Under the pieces are notes generated by a model. That model did no database searches and was not told the origin of the DNA. It saw only the letters and a list, made by a program, of their open reading frames with translations. Positions 56,310 through 64,000 of a stretch of DNA of 64,000 nt are shown piece by piece. The DNA comes from Pseudomonas asgharzadehiana. Lineage in GTDB: Bacteria; Pseudomonadota; Gammaproteobacteria; Pseudomonadales; Pseudomonadaceae. The position numbers and the translations under genes were made by a program. The stretch lies in assembly GCF_019139815.1 (NCBI RefSeq), contig NZ_CP077079.1, positions 3,348,001-3,412,000 on the forward strand, read 5' to 3'. The number at the start of each line of letters is the position of its first letter. The stretch's first letter is position 1.

Positions 56310-57860
56310 ATGAATTGCTGGAACATCCTCGGCCTGGCGCCGGATGCCGATAGCCGCACGATCAAGCGCCACTACGCGGCCTTGTTGAAAAAGACGCGTC
56401 CGGACGACGACCCACAGGGCTTCCAGCGCCTGCGCGAAGCCTATGAAGCCGCGTTGGCCTGGCGTGAGAACGAGCAGGAGCCCGAGGCCGAGGTGCTTGT
56501 CGAAGCCCTCGGCGAAACCCTTGCCCAGCGCTATGAAGCGGCAATGGCCGATGGCACGGCGTTGTTCCTTGAGATCCATCTGTTGCAGCGCTGCATCGAA
56601 GGCGAGCTGAATGCCGAGGACACGCGGTGGGCCTTCGAAACCTTCAACTGGCTGACTGCCTGGCAACGGCTCGAATTGCCCAGCGCATTGATCGACACCC
56701 TGGAGCGACAGCAGCGCGACCAATTGCAGCGCCCGCTGTATGAGGCGCTTGGGCAGCACGACGACGCCGCGTTCCTGGCGGCCTACGCCGCACGTCATGA
56801 GCATGCCTGGGTGAACAATCATCCCCATGCCGAGTGGTTCAATGAATGGTTGGCCAGGCTGCTTGCCCATCATCATTACTGGTCAAGCACGCTGTTCAAC
56901 GCCGTGTGTGCCGGGCAGCGCTGGCACGGTGGCGCAGATCATGCCTGCCCGGCCGACGAGTGGGCGCTCTTGTTGAAACGCCAGCAAGGGCCGGCCTTTC
57001 TCGCACGCCAACGCGCATTGGCCGCCGAACCGCCCTACAGCCCGGAACAGCGCGCCGCGCGTTTACTGCTCGCGCCGATGAGCCTGGGCCAGCGCCGCGC
57101 CTTCGCGCAACGCCTGGACGAGCACGACTGGAAGGCCTGCCAGCAGCTCAGCGCCGATCTTTACGCCGACCACATCAGCGTTGCCGAAGCGATGCCCGGC
57201 GGCACCGTGTATTTCTGGCAAGGCTGGGATTCGGCCCTGGACACCTGGCCGTGGATCGTCGCGCTGGTGCTCAGTTGCCTGGTGGGCATGCTGGTACAGG
57301 TTGAAAGCCTGGCCGGGAAGATCATCCCGACCCTGGGCCAGGGCATTGTGTGGGCGATAGGCGCCGTGGTCTGCGCGGGCGTAGCCTGGCAGGGCTGGCG
57401 ACCATGGGCTCACCACTATCGCGTGCTGGATGAACGGCTCAGCCAGCGATTGCCGTGCTGGATCAGCGCCAGCCACTTGCCGTTGCTGCCGATACGCGAT
57501 CTGCTGCCGGGGCTCGTTGTGGCGGGAGCACTGGGGTATGTGTTCAACCCGCTGGCCAGCTTGACCCTGGTCGTGGTGCTGGCACTGGTCGGCTTGATCA
57601 GGCGCCCCTTCACCAACCACCACACCCCCTGGTCCGCCCGCCACCCGCGCTGGGCCGTGCTGGGCGGCGCGTTGGGTCTCGTCGGCGCAGTTGTGCTGTA
57701 CGCCGGTTTGAAGGTGCTCGATAACAGCCATCTGATCACCCGTAACCAGGGCCTGCAACAGTGGACCGAGCGCCTGTGCAGCCGCATGCCGCGCAGCGCG
57801 ACCGAATGCCAGGCACCCGCCACGCACACGCAGTGGTACGGCCAGGAGGCCAAGCGATGA
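56310..57860 (+). CDS. J-domain-like inner-membrane protein
   Basis: The 516-residue product starts MNCWNILGLAPDADSRTIKR, a J-domain helix I-II. The diagnostic His-Pro-Asp is replaced by Arg-Pro-Asp (KKTRPDDDPQGFQRLREAYE), so DnaK stimulation may be weak or absent. Residues 60-300 are helical. Several membrane helices lie between about 310 and 490 (TWPWIVALVLSCLVGMLV, GIVWAIGAVVCAGVAW, LLPGLVVAGALGYVF, LVVVLALVGLI, AVLGGALGLVGAVVLYAGL). A short periplasmic tail with two cysteines follows. The stop overlaps the DUF3829 gene by ATGA, so the two are a coupled pair, presumably an envelope-associated complex. Function unknown. Confidence 0.8.
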   Translation: MNCWNILGLAPDADSRTIKRHYAALLKKTRPDDDPQGFQRLREAYEAALAWRENEQEPEAEVLVEALGETLAQRYEAAMADGTALFLEIHLLQRCIEGELNAEDTRWAFETFNWLTAWQRLELPSALIDTLERQQRDQLQRPLYEALGQHDDAAFLAAYAARHEHAWVNNHPHAEWFNEWLARLLAHHHYWSSTLFNAVCAGQRWHGGADHACPADEWALLLKRQQGPAFLARQRALAAEPPYSPEQRAARLLLAPMSLGQRRAFAQRLDEHDWKACQQLSADLYADHISVAEAMPGGTVYFWQGWDSALDTWPWIVALVLSCLVGMLVQVESLAGKIIPTLGQGIVWAIGAVVCAGVAWQGWRPWAHHYRVLDERLSQRLPCWISASHLPLLPIRDLLPGLVVAGALGYVFNPLASLTLVVVLALVGLIRRPFTNHHTPWSARHPRWAVLGGALGLVGAVVLYAGLKVLDNSHLITRNQGLQQWTERLCSRMPRSATECQAPATHTQWYGQEAKR

Positions 57861-58843
57861 ATCCGAAATGGCTGGTGCCCATAAGCCTGGTGTTGGGCCT
57901 GGGGCTGCTCGGTGTCGCCGGCGCGACCAAACCCTTGCAATACGCGCAATTGTGGCTGGACCAGCGTGACAGCCCGTCCACGGCAACAGCCAGTGCGCTG
58001 GCCCCCCTCATTGACTGCGTGAACCGTATTGATCGGGACACCCGTTTGGCGTACTACCGCCTGCATGCCGCGTCGCCACAAGCGCCCGAGCACGACAACT
58101 TCGGCGACAGAAACGAGCCCGAACCGCGGATTATCCAAGCATCGGTGTGCTCGTCCTTGTACACCCTGAAACTGGAGCGCCAGCAACCCGGCAGCCCATT
58201 GATCGGCCTGGCCAGTGTGTACGCCTACCGGCTGCAGAAACTCACCTCGCTGACGGACAAAATCACGGCAATGCCGCCGCCCGATGGCGTGCCTCAAGGT
58301 GTTCAGCAAATGGTCGCTGAGGCCATGAACAAACCACTGCTCGCCCAACTGGTCGACGTCGGCGAAGACTACCTGGCGGTCTCAACCGGCCTGCGCAACC
58401 AACTGGAACGTGAAGACCTGAGCGTACGCCCCGCGCAGTTGGCGCGTATCGAAGCCCGTATGGGCCGCGACCTTCACTGGCACGTACTCAATTACATGAT
58501 CGCCGCGCGCCATGCCGTTGACCGGATTGAACGTGACATGCGCGATGCCAGCCTGACACCGCAGACCGTCGCCGACCTGGCCGCGGCCGTGCAGGCGGCG
58601 GCGGATAACGGCAACGCGTACAAACGCCTGCACCCCGGCAACCCTCGGGATGAAGAGGCCAGTAACCTCTGGTATACGATCAGCCCGGCGGCAGAGGCAT
58701 ACCTTGCGGCGTTGACCACCCTTCGCCAAGACTGGCTCGCACACGCCGCGCCACCGCAACTGAGTGAGGACTACTACCTCGTCACGCGTCGCTACGACGC
58801 CCTCCTGAGCTACTACAACCGCCTTGCGCGCAATGCGTTCTAG
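57857..58843 (+). CDS. DUF3829 envelope protein
   Basis: The ATG at 57857 overlaps the J-domain gene stop. The 328-residue product has an N-terminal hydrophobic segment (VPISLVLGLGLLGVAGATKP) that is a membrane anchor or uncleaved signal; there is no lipobox Cys. The rest matches the DUF3829 (YiiG-like) pattern: ALAPLIDCVNRIDRDTRLAY near the start, ARMGRDLHWHVLNYMIAARH and a C-terminal FNRLARN-like helix (YDALLSYYNRLARNAF). It is mostly helical and probably periplasmic. The stop overlaps the stop of the convergent DUF3313 gene by four bases. Confidence 0.75.
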   Translation: MNPKWLVPISLVLGLGLLGVAGATKPLQYAQLWLDQRDSPSTATASALAPLIDCVNRIDRDTRLAYYRLHAASPQAPEHDNFGDRNEPEPRIIQASVCSSLYTLKLERQQPGSPLIGLASVYAYRLQKLTSLTDKITAMPPPDGVPQGVQQMVAEAMNKPLLAQLVDVGEDYLAVSTGLRNQLEREDLSVRPAQLARIEARMGRDLHWHVLNYMIAARHAVDRIERDMRDASLTPQTVADLAAAVQAAADNGNAYKRLHPGNPRDEEASNLWYTISPAAEAYLAALTTLRQDWLAHAAPPQLSEDYYLVTRRYDALLSYYNRLARNAF

Positions 58844-59514
58844 TGTTTTTTGAGCTTCACATAGGACTGATGCAGATCTGACGCCCAACCATCGATCACC
58901 TCTTTCACGTCATCGGCCTTCATCACCTGCGAGTCATTTGACAGCGGCTTGCCGGTGCCTTTGCGCACCACCTGGGCGAGGACCTTGCCGTTGGCGCCAT
59001 CCAGAAACTGCGCCTCGGTGCCCAAGGTGGTCTCCTGGTCGCGAATACCCGCGCCGGTACTCACCGCTGCCGCCACCAACGCTACCGGGATGAATTCATA
59101 GGGCTTGAGGCCTTCGGTCTTACTGCTGACGGCAGTGATTGCGGCACGGACCACAATCACGCCAGGGCCCGGGCCGTTCGCCAAGGGCAATGACTTGGCC
59201 AGCTCACGCTTGAGCGCCTGGTTGAAATAGCTGTTGATGCCGCTGAGGGTGCTCTGCGGGATTTTTGCGCTGGCCTGTGGCGTGGGATAGAACTGAGTGG
59301 GCTCGATGTACACCGCCGTGTAGCGGCTCAAGTCCAGCGTGGGATCGACCCAGCGCATCACTTCAGCGCCCGAGGGTGACGTGGCTTTCTTCAGTTGGCT
59401 GTAGTTGGAGAGGAACCCTGAATACTCGTCCGGTTGCGTGACCTTGCTGGCGCAGCCCGCCATGCCGATCGAGGCGACGCACAGCGCGCTGATCATTAGC
59501 CTTAGCTTCATCAT
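58840..59514 (-). CDS. DUF3313 outer-membrane lipoprotein
   Basis: The 224-residue protein starts MMKLRLMISALCVASIGMAG with a lipobox ending at Cys21 (MAGC); a GGGAG precedes the first ATG. The mature part has FLSNYSQLKKATSPSGAEVM, RYTAVYIEPTQFYP and ITAVSSKTEGLKPYEFIPVA, the DUF3313 pattern. Ser22-position residue is Ala (CASK), so outer-membrane sorting is expected. These lipoproteins are common in gammaproteobacteria and of unknown function. It is a single gene convergent with the DUF3829 gene. Confidence 0.85.
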   Translation of the reverse strand: MMKLRLMISALCVASIGMAGCASKVTQPDEYSGFLSNYSQLKKATSPSGAEVMRWVDPTLDLSRYTAVYIEPTQFYPTPQASAKIPQSTLSGINSYFNQALKRELAKSLPLANGPGPGVIVVRAAITAVSSKTEGLKPYEFIPVALVAAAVSTGAGIRDQETTLGTEAQFLDGANGKVLAQVVRKGTGKPLSNDSQVMKADDVKEVIDGWASDLHQSYVKLKKH

Positions 59515-59704
59515 TGAACTCCCTGGCGATCATCATCGTAAGAATGAGCTGTAGGTATAGCCAATCCTGGGGAATACACCTCATTGACGGCGCCTGGCAT
59601 GCGCGCTCAGACCAAACTGCACCGCTCATTTGCGCGGTAACTGCGTATGACTATTGCCCTGCCAGTGAGTAAGGTGAAACCACATCCATTGTCAGGAACA
59701 TCAC

Positions 59705-60397
59705 ATGCGCACCATCGGCCTTATCGGCGGCATGAGCTGGGAGTCCAGCGCCGAGTATTACCGCATCATCAACCAGTGCGTGCGCGACCAACTCGGCCCG
59801 CTGCGCTCGGCACAAGTGTTGATGTACAGCGTGGACTTCGGCCCGGTGGAGCAAGCCCAGCATGCCGGACGCTGGGACGACACCGCGCTGATCCTCGAAG
59901 ATGCCGCCCGCCGCTTGCAGGCGGGTGGCGCCGAATGCGTGGTGCTGTGTACCAACACCATGCACAAGCTGGCGCCGCGAATCGAAGCGGCAGTGTCGAT
60001 TCCGTTCCTGCATATCGCCGATGCCGCCGCGTTGGCCGCCGTGGAAGCCGGGACGTTGACGGTTGGTTTGCTCGGCACGGCCTTCACCATGGAGCAGGAC
60101 TTTCTTACGTCCCGACTGACCGGCCACGGCCTGACCGTGCTGTTACCGGACGCGGATGAACGCAAGGAGGTGCATCGCGTTATCTATGAGGAGCTGTGCG
60201 TCGGCGTGATCAGCGACACTTCACGCCGGACTTACCAACGGGTCATCCAGTCCCTGGCCGCGCGCGGCGCTCAGGCGGTGATCCTCGGTTGCACGGAAAT
60301 CGGCCTGTTGATCAAGCCCGAACACAGCGAGTTGCCGCTGCTGGACACCACCGCGCTGCATGCGCAGGCGGCGGTGGCGTTTGCCTTGCAGGACTAA
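59705..60397 (+). CDS. Aspartate/glutamate racemase family protein
   Basis: The 230-residue PLP-independent racemase begins MRTIGLIGGMSWESSAEYYR. The first active-site motif reads LCTNTMHK with Thr83 where many members have Cys, and the second is ILGCTEIGLL with Cys196. A Thr/Cys pair is also found in E. coli YgeA, which acts on L-homoserine and other amino acids, so this is probably a broad-specificity amino-acid racemase or epimerase and not a strict aspartate racemase. The stop overlaps the convergent GNAT stop (60394-60397). No operon partner. Confidence 0.88.
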   Translation: MRTIGLIGGMSWESSAEYYRIINQCVRDQLGPLRSAQVLMYSVDFGPVEQAQHAGRWDDTALILEDAARRLQAGGAECVVLCTNTMHKLAPRIEAAVSIPFLHIADAAALAAVEAGTLTVGLLGTAFTMEQDFLTSRLTGHGLTVLLPDADERKEVHRVIYEELCVGVISDTSRRTYQRVIQSLAARGAQAVILGCTEIGLLIKPEHSELPLLDTTALHAQAAVAFALQD

Positions 60398-60906
60398 GCG
60401 CGCGTGCGCAGGCGCGCCATGCTGACGGTGTCGACAAACACCCCATCACGCAGGGCGCTGTCACGCAGCACACCTTCTACCTCGAAGCCGAATTTACGGT
60501 ACAGGCGTTGCGCCGCTTCGTTGTCGACGTACACCGTCAGCTCCACACGATGCAGGTTCATCCAGTTGTCGGCCACGTCCAGCGCGGCCGTCAACAGGCG
60601 CGAGCCCACGCCTTTGCCTTGCCAGGCCGTGGCCACGCCCATGCCGAACGAACCGACATGGGCCTGGCGCACGCGCAGGTACTGTTGCAGGCCGAGTTGG
60701 CCAATGACCTCGCCGCCATGCACGGCCACCAGTTGCAGGCGCCGCTCATCGTCCATCACCAGTTTTTTGCGCCACGCCTCCACCGATTGGAAAGGCATCT
60801 GCAGCACCTGACGGCACACGGCAGGTTCGTTATAGAGCGCCGCAACGCCTTCAAGATGGGCCTCGGTAAAGCGCTGGATGACGATATGAGGTTCAGGCGT
60901 GTGCAT
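60394..60906 (-). CDS. GNAT family N-acetyltransferase
   Basis: The 170-residue protein has the acetyl-CoA binding motif A: VGSFGMGVATAWQGKGVGSR followed by LLTAALDVADNWMNLHRVEL, and motif B: VYVDNEAAQRLYRKFGFEVE ending EGVLRDSALRDGVFVDTVSM. This order resembles RimJ/RimL-like and spermidine acetyltransferase-like members; the substrate is not predictable. It reads in the same direction as the DUF1176 gene upstream (61-bp gap). Confidence 0.88.
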   Translation of the reverse strand: MHTPEPHIVIQRFTEAHLEGVAALYNEPAVCRQVLQMPFQSVEAWRKKLVMDDERRLQLVAVHGGEVIGQLGLQQYLRVRQAHVGSFGMGVATAWQGKGVGSRLLTAALDVADNWMNLHRVELTVYVDNEAAQRLYRKFGFEVEGVLRDSALRDGVFVDTVSMARLRTRA

Positions 60907-60967
60907 GGTGCTTCATCCTTTGAATAACACATGGCCGGCCAGTGTAGAGGCCCTCCCCGCTTGATGG

Positions 60968-62038
60968 CTAGGGCGCAGGTGCGGTCGACCACAAAGACGG
61001 CCAATCCCCGTAGGCCACCCCGGTGCAACGCGGCATCATTTTGAATTCGCTGAGCTGGAAGCCCTTGCCGTCAAACACCCACACCCCCCCGCCGCCACAA
61101 TCGCCGATCCCGCGTTGTTTGTAGAAGTAGCTCAAGGTGCCCGTGGCCGGGTCATAGCCGACCGAGCCTTGCAGCGCCGCGTCCTCCAGTGGCAAAGACT
61201 CAAGCTGCAGGGTTGTTTCGGCATATGGCGCCTGGCGCTGGCGGCTGACCACGTCGTACTCGCAGTTGTAGGCCGCGCAGTCATAACGCACCACGGTCAT
61301 TGCTTGCTGCGCCGTCAGCGCACCGGCGCTGGCCTCCGGTTCGCCGCCCGTGCCGTTGACCTCAGGCGTGATGGGGCGCAGCGCAGCCGCTACCAGGCCG
61401 GCCTGCTCCTGTGCGGTCAACGCGGGTGCCCCCGGGAATTTGCGCAATACCGGGGTCGGCAAACGCGCCGGCACGGCACTGGCCGCGCCTTTACCCGGCC
61501 GGGCCAGCGCGGTGAGGTTATCCACCCGCCCCTGCACCGCATCTATCAACAGCAGCGAAGCGCTCAGCCCGCTCAACGACACATGGGCGTCCTTGTCATC
61601 CGGTAGCTCCAGACGCTTGCCATCGCGCAAGGCCTGCAACCAACGGCGGGCCGCGGCCTCCTCGATCACACCGTAGGACCGCACCTCGGGATCGCCGCCC
61701 TGATCGTCCAGTTCGACGTGCAAATCCCGAGTCAACTCCAGGCCCAGCGGCTGACCGTCCAATCGCAAGGTGGCCAGGTCCAGCGCTTCGCCACGATGGT
61801 CGAAGCGCAAGCGCAGGTAGCCCTCGGCCCCGGCCTGATGCCAGATGTGCAACGTCAACGAGCTGTAGTCCTCTTCGTCGACCCCACTGGGCGCGCTGAG
61901 GGCATGGCAATTGCGCAGGTTGTCGCAACCGATCACCCACTCCTTGATTTCCCGCAGCAGCGGTACGGTTTCGGGTTTGGCTTGAGCAAGGGTGGCAGTG
62001 CCGCTCAGCAGCAGGGCCAGAAGTACGGGGCGCAGCAT
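60968..62038 (-). CDS. DUF1176 secreted protein
   Basis: Starting at ATG 62038 (MLRPVLLALLLSGTATLAQA) the 356-residue product has a signal peptide ending AQA-KP. The mature protein has a Cys-rich start (VIGCDNLRNCHALSAP), an ARRWLQALRDGKRLELPDDK central segment, and RYDCAAYNCEYD with IGDCGGGGVWVFDGKGFQLS and MMPRCTGVAYGDWPSLW near the end, characteristic of DUF1176 periplasmic proteins. Function unknown. It follows glycerate kinase by 52 bp on the same strand. Confidence 0.87.
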   Translation of the reverse strand: MLRPVLLALLLSGTATLAQAKPETVPLLREIKEWVIGCDNLRNCHALSAPSGVDEEDYSSLTLHIWHQAGAEGYLRLRFDHRGEALDLATLRLDGQPLGLELTRDLHVELDDQGGDPEVRSYGVIEEAAARRWLQALRDGKRLELPDDKDAHVSLSGLSASLLLIDAVQGRVDNLTALARPGKGAASAVPARLPTPVLRKFPGAPALTAQEQAGLVAAALRPITPEVNGTGGEPEASAGALTAQQAMTVVRYDCAAYNCEYDVVSRQRQAPYAETTLQLESLPLEDAALQGSVGYDPATGTLSYFYKQRGIGDCGGGGVWVFDGKGFQLSEFKMMPRCTGVAYGDWPSLWSTAPAP

Positions 62039-62090
62039 GGGACTCTCCGTGTCGAAAAGGCGCGGATTGTCCCATGTTCTGACGGGTGCG

Positions 62091-63230
62091 TCAGCGCTTG
62101 GCAGCCACCCGCCACACCCGCGCAATATCCGCCGCCCGCTCACTCAACAAACGCGGTGCTTCAGCGCACGCCTGTTCCAGGCTGGTGGGCCCTGAAGGCA
62201 ACGCGAATGCGGCGTCGACGCCATGGGCGTACATCTGCTCGTAACCATCGCCCAGGGTGCCGGCGATGACGATCACCGGCACGCCGTGTTGCCGGGCGAT
62301 GTGCGCCACACCGAAGGGCGTTTTGCCGCGCAGGGTCTGGGCGTCGAAACGGCCTTCGCCGGTAATCACAAGGTCGGCGCCGCGCACGGCTTGATCAAGG
62401 CCGACCAACTCAGCCACGACCTCCACACCCGCACGGAACTGCGCCCCCAGGAAGGCTTTGGCGGCGAAGCCCAGGCCACCCGCCGCGCCGCTGCCGGGTT
62501 CGTCGCGTACATCCCTGGGCAACACGCGGGCACAATGGTCGGCGAAATGGCCGAGCGCAGCATCAAGTTGCCTGACGTGCTCGGGGGTGGCACCTTTCTG
62601 CGGGCCGAAAATCGCCGAGGCACCCTGGGGGCCGCACAGTGGGTTATTTACGTCGGCGGCGATTTCAAAGCGCACCTCGGCCAAGCGTGGGTCGAGGTGT
62701 TCAAGACTCATACGGGCCAGGCGCGATAAGGCCAGGCCGCCAGGTGCCAGCGCTTGCTCCTGGGCGTCGAACACTTGCAGACCCAGCGCTTGCATCGCTC
62801 CGGCACCGCCATCGTTGGTGGCACTGCCGCCAATCGCCAGGATGATGCGCTGGGCACCGGCATCCAGGGCCGCGCGGATCAGTTCTCCGGTGCCGAAGGT
62901 GCTGGTGATGCACGCATCGCGCTGGCCGGGCGGCACCCGTTGCAGACCGCTGGCTTCGGCCATTTCGATGATCGCCGTGCGGCTGTCGGCCAACCAGCCC
63001 CAACGCGCGTCGACCGCCGCGCCCAGCGGCCCGCGCACCGTTTGGTGGCGCAGTTCGCCGTTGCAGGCGGCGAGCACCGAATCCACCGTGCCTTCACCGC
63101 CGTCCGCCATCGGGCATTGGATCAACTGTGCGTCCGGCCAGACCTGGGCCAGCCCATGGGCGATAGCCTGGGCGACGCCTTCAGCACTCAGGCTGTCCTT
63201 GAACGAGTCGGGGGCGATGATGATTTTCAT
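62091..63230 (-). CDS. Glycerate kinase
   Basis: The start at ATG 63230 (MKIIIAPDSFKDSLSAEGVA) with GGAGAAA upstream gives 379 residues; the longer frame has no support. Motifs of the GarK/GlxK family: CPMADGGEGTVDSVLAACNG, GLQRVPPGQRD, ILAIGGSATNDGGAGAMQAL, GAAGGLGFAAKAFLGAQF and LVITGEGRFDAQTLRGKTPF. It phosphorylates glycerate (usually to 2-phosphoglycerate) after glucarate/galactarate, glyoxylate or tartronate-semialdehyde use. A CdaR regulator gene lies 91 bp upstream in the same direction, the usual pairing for this enzyme. Confidence 0.94.
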   Translation of the reverse strand: MKIIIAPDSFKDSLSAEGVAQAIAHGLAQVWPDAQLIQCPMADGGEGTVDSVLAACNGELRHQTVRGPLGAAVDARWGWLADSRTAIIEMAEASGLQRVPPGQRDACITSTFGTGELIRAALDAGAQRIILAIGGSATNDGGAGAMQALGLQVFDAQEQALAPGGLALSRLARMSLEHLDPRLAEVRFEIAADVNNPLCGPQGASAIFGPQKGATPEHVRQLDAALGHFADHCARVLPRDVRDEPGSGAAGGLGFAAKAFLGAQFRAGVEVVAELVGLDQAVRGADLVITGEGRFDAQTLRGKTPFGVAHIARQHGVPVIVIAGTLGDGYEQMYAHGVDAAFALPSGPTSLEQACAEAPRLLSERAADIARVWRVAAKR

Positions 63231-63321
63231 GGGCTTTCTCCGGTTTTTATAACGCCCATGCTGCCAGCTGGCACCGGGATTGACGCCGGTCAGATGCACA
63301 AGTGCGGGTGAGCTTTGTTGT

Positions 63322-64000
63322 TCATTCCGACAAAGACTGGGGCAGCAACTGCACGCCGAGGTACAAGGCAAGCATGCCGTCCAGGGTCAACGGGTCGACG
63401 CCGCTGAGTTCCGCGATGCGCTCCATGCGATAACGCAGGCTATTGCGGTGAATGCCCAGCGCATCGGCGCAGGCCTGGCTCTGGCCGTCGTGCTCGCACC
63501 AGCTGCGCAGCGTGGCCAGCAGTTGGCCGTTGCTGTCCTTGGCCAGCACGTTGCGCAGAGGGTTGAGCAGTTCGTCGAGGGCATCATCGTTGCGATGGCG
63601 CCAGAGCATCACCGGCAGGCGATAACGGCTGAGCGTCAGCAGCCGCGAGTGCGGCAGCACATCGCGACCGTACGCCAGCAGGTCACCGACGCGTCGGTAG
63701 CAACGCCGCAGGCCGGGCAAACCATTGGCTTGCCCGCCCACGGCCACCCGCAGGATCGTCCAACCTTGAGCGTCGAGCTTCTCCAGCAGGCGCAGGTTGT
63801 CCACCTGAACGGCCGCCGGCCGGCACCACAACAGCGAAAACTGCGCTGAGCTGACGCACCAACTGTCCGGGTAACGCGAGGTCAGCCAGGTGCTCAAGGC
63901 TTCCGCCGATTGGCCAGGGCCCAGCTCGAACAGGTAAGGCGTGCGCGCCAGTTGCGGTTTGAGCCCCAGTTGCTGGGCTTCATCGACCAGGCGCGGTGAG
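63322..64000 (-). CDS. cdaR: CdaR/SdaR-type sugar-diacid regulator, partial
   Basis: The frame is open to the right edge, so the start is outside; about 225 C-terminal residues are visible. It reads SPRLVDEAQQLGLKPQLART and LFELGPGQSAEALSTWL, then a PucR/GGDEF-like middle (GGQANGLPGLRRCYRRVGDL) and ends with the PucR helix-turn-helix: LRSWCEHDGQSQACADALGI, HRNSLRYRMERIAELSGVDP, LTLDGMLALYLGVQLLP. CdaR activates glucarate, galactarate and glycerate genes in response to glycerate or sugar diacids. Glycerate kinase directly downstream supports this. Confidence 0.9.
   Translation of the reverse strand, partial: SPRLVDEAQQLGLKPQLARTPYLFELGPGQSAEALSTWLTSRYPDSWCVSSAQFSLLWCRPAAVQVDNLRLLEKLDAQGWTILRVAVGGQANGLPGLRRCYRRVGDLLAYGRDVLPHSRLLTLSRYRLPVMLWRHRNDDALDELLNPLRNVLAKDSNGQLLATLRSWCEHDGQSQACADALGIHRNSLRYRMERIAELSGVDPLTLDGMLALYLGVQLLPQSLSE

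Overview
The window is bacterial chromosome with about 60 percent G+C, dense coding and many ATGA-type stop/start overlaps. Gene content (arn operon, orphan VgrG island, HPP protein, CdaR/glycerate kinase, many two-component genes) points to a Pseudomonas of the fluorescens group. I see no rRNA, tRNA, CRISPR array or intact insertion sequence. A near-exact XerCD dif site lies at 6041-6068, so the window spans the replication terminus. GGGNAGGG (KOPS-like) motifs point towards it from both sides, with no counter-oriented copy found by eye.

Layout. 1-5869 (minus): orphan type VI secretion island in the order vgrG, DUF6484, DUF2169, ketosynthase-like protein, then a PAAR-like protein with a GHH/HNH-type nuclease tail cut by the left edge. 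5870-6682: long non-coding gap with dif and a perfect 18-bp inverted repeat. 6683-11641: 2-deoxyribose catabolism (deoC, deoR, mutarotase-like deoX, permease, kinase) with two DeoR-type operators. 11678-16542: chemoreceptor, Bcr/CflA transporter, a tyrosine recombinase with a dyad upstream, and a secreted unknown. 16956-26258: arn (lipid A aminoarabinose) operon arnC-A-D-T-E-F-ugd plus a second ArnT-like transferase; arnB is not there. 26449-33902: small unknown, HPP protein, then two convergent sets of genes for valine and isoleucine acyl-CoA breakdown. 34169-38541: HEAT/TPR protein, KaiC-like double ATPase and a hybrid histidine kinase.

38681-54719 is the most unusual part. Two large paralogous proteins (1567 and 1282 aa), each with a YopT/AvrPphB-like Cys-His-Asp protease centre and a hydrophobic segment, flank an opposite-strand block of five signalling genes (receiver, receiver-kinase, CheB, CheR, CHASE3-GAF hybrid kinase with three receivers). 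A further single receiver follows. The larger toxin-like protein also has a C-terminal extension with a second possible Cys-His-Asn arrangement.

54872-64000: DUF1254 protein, an inner-membrane J-domain protein with a DUF3829 partner, DUF3313 lipoprotein, amino-acid racemase, GNAT acetyltransferase, DUF1176 protein, glycerate kinase and a CdaR regulator cut by the right edge.

Start codons were moved downstream of the longest open frame where a ribosome binding site, signal peptide or family start supported it. Functions rest on recognised motifs and remembered family features; no database search was run.
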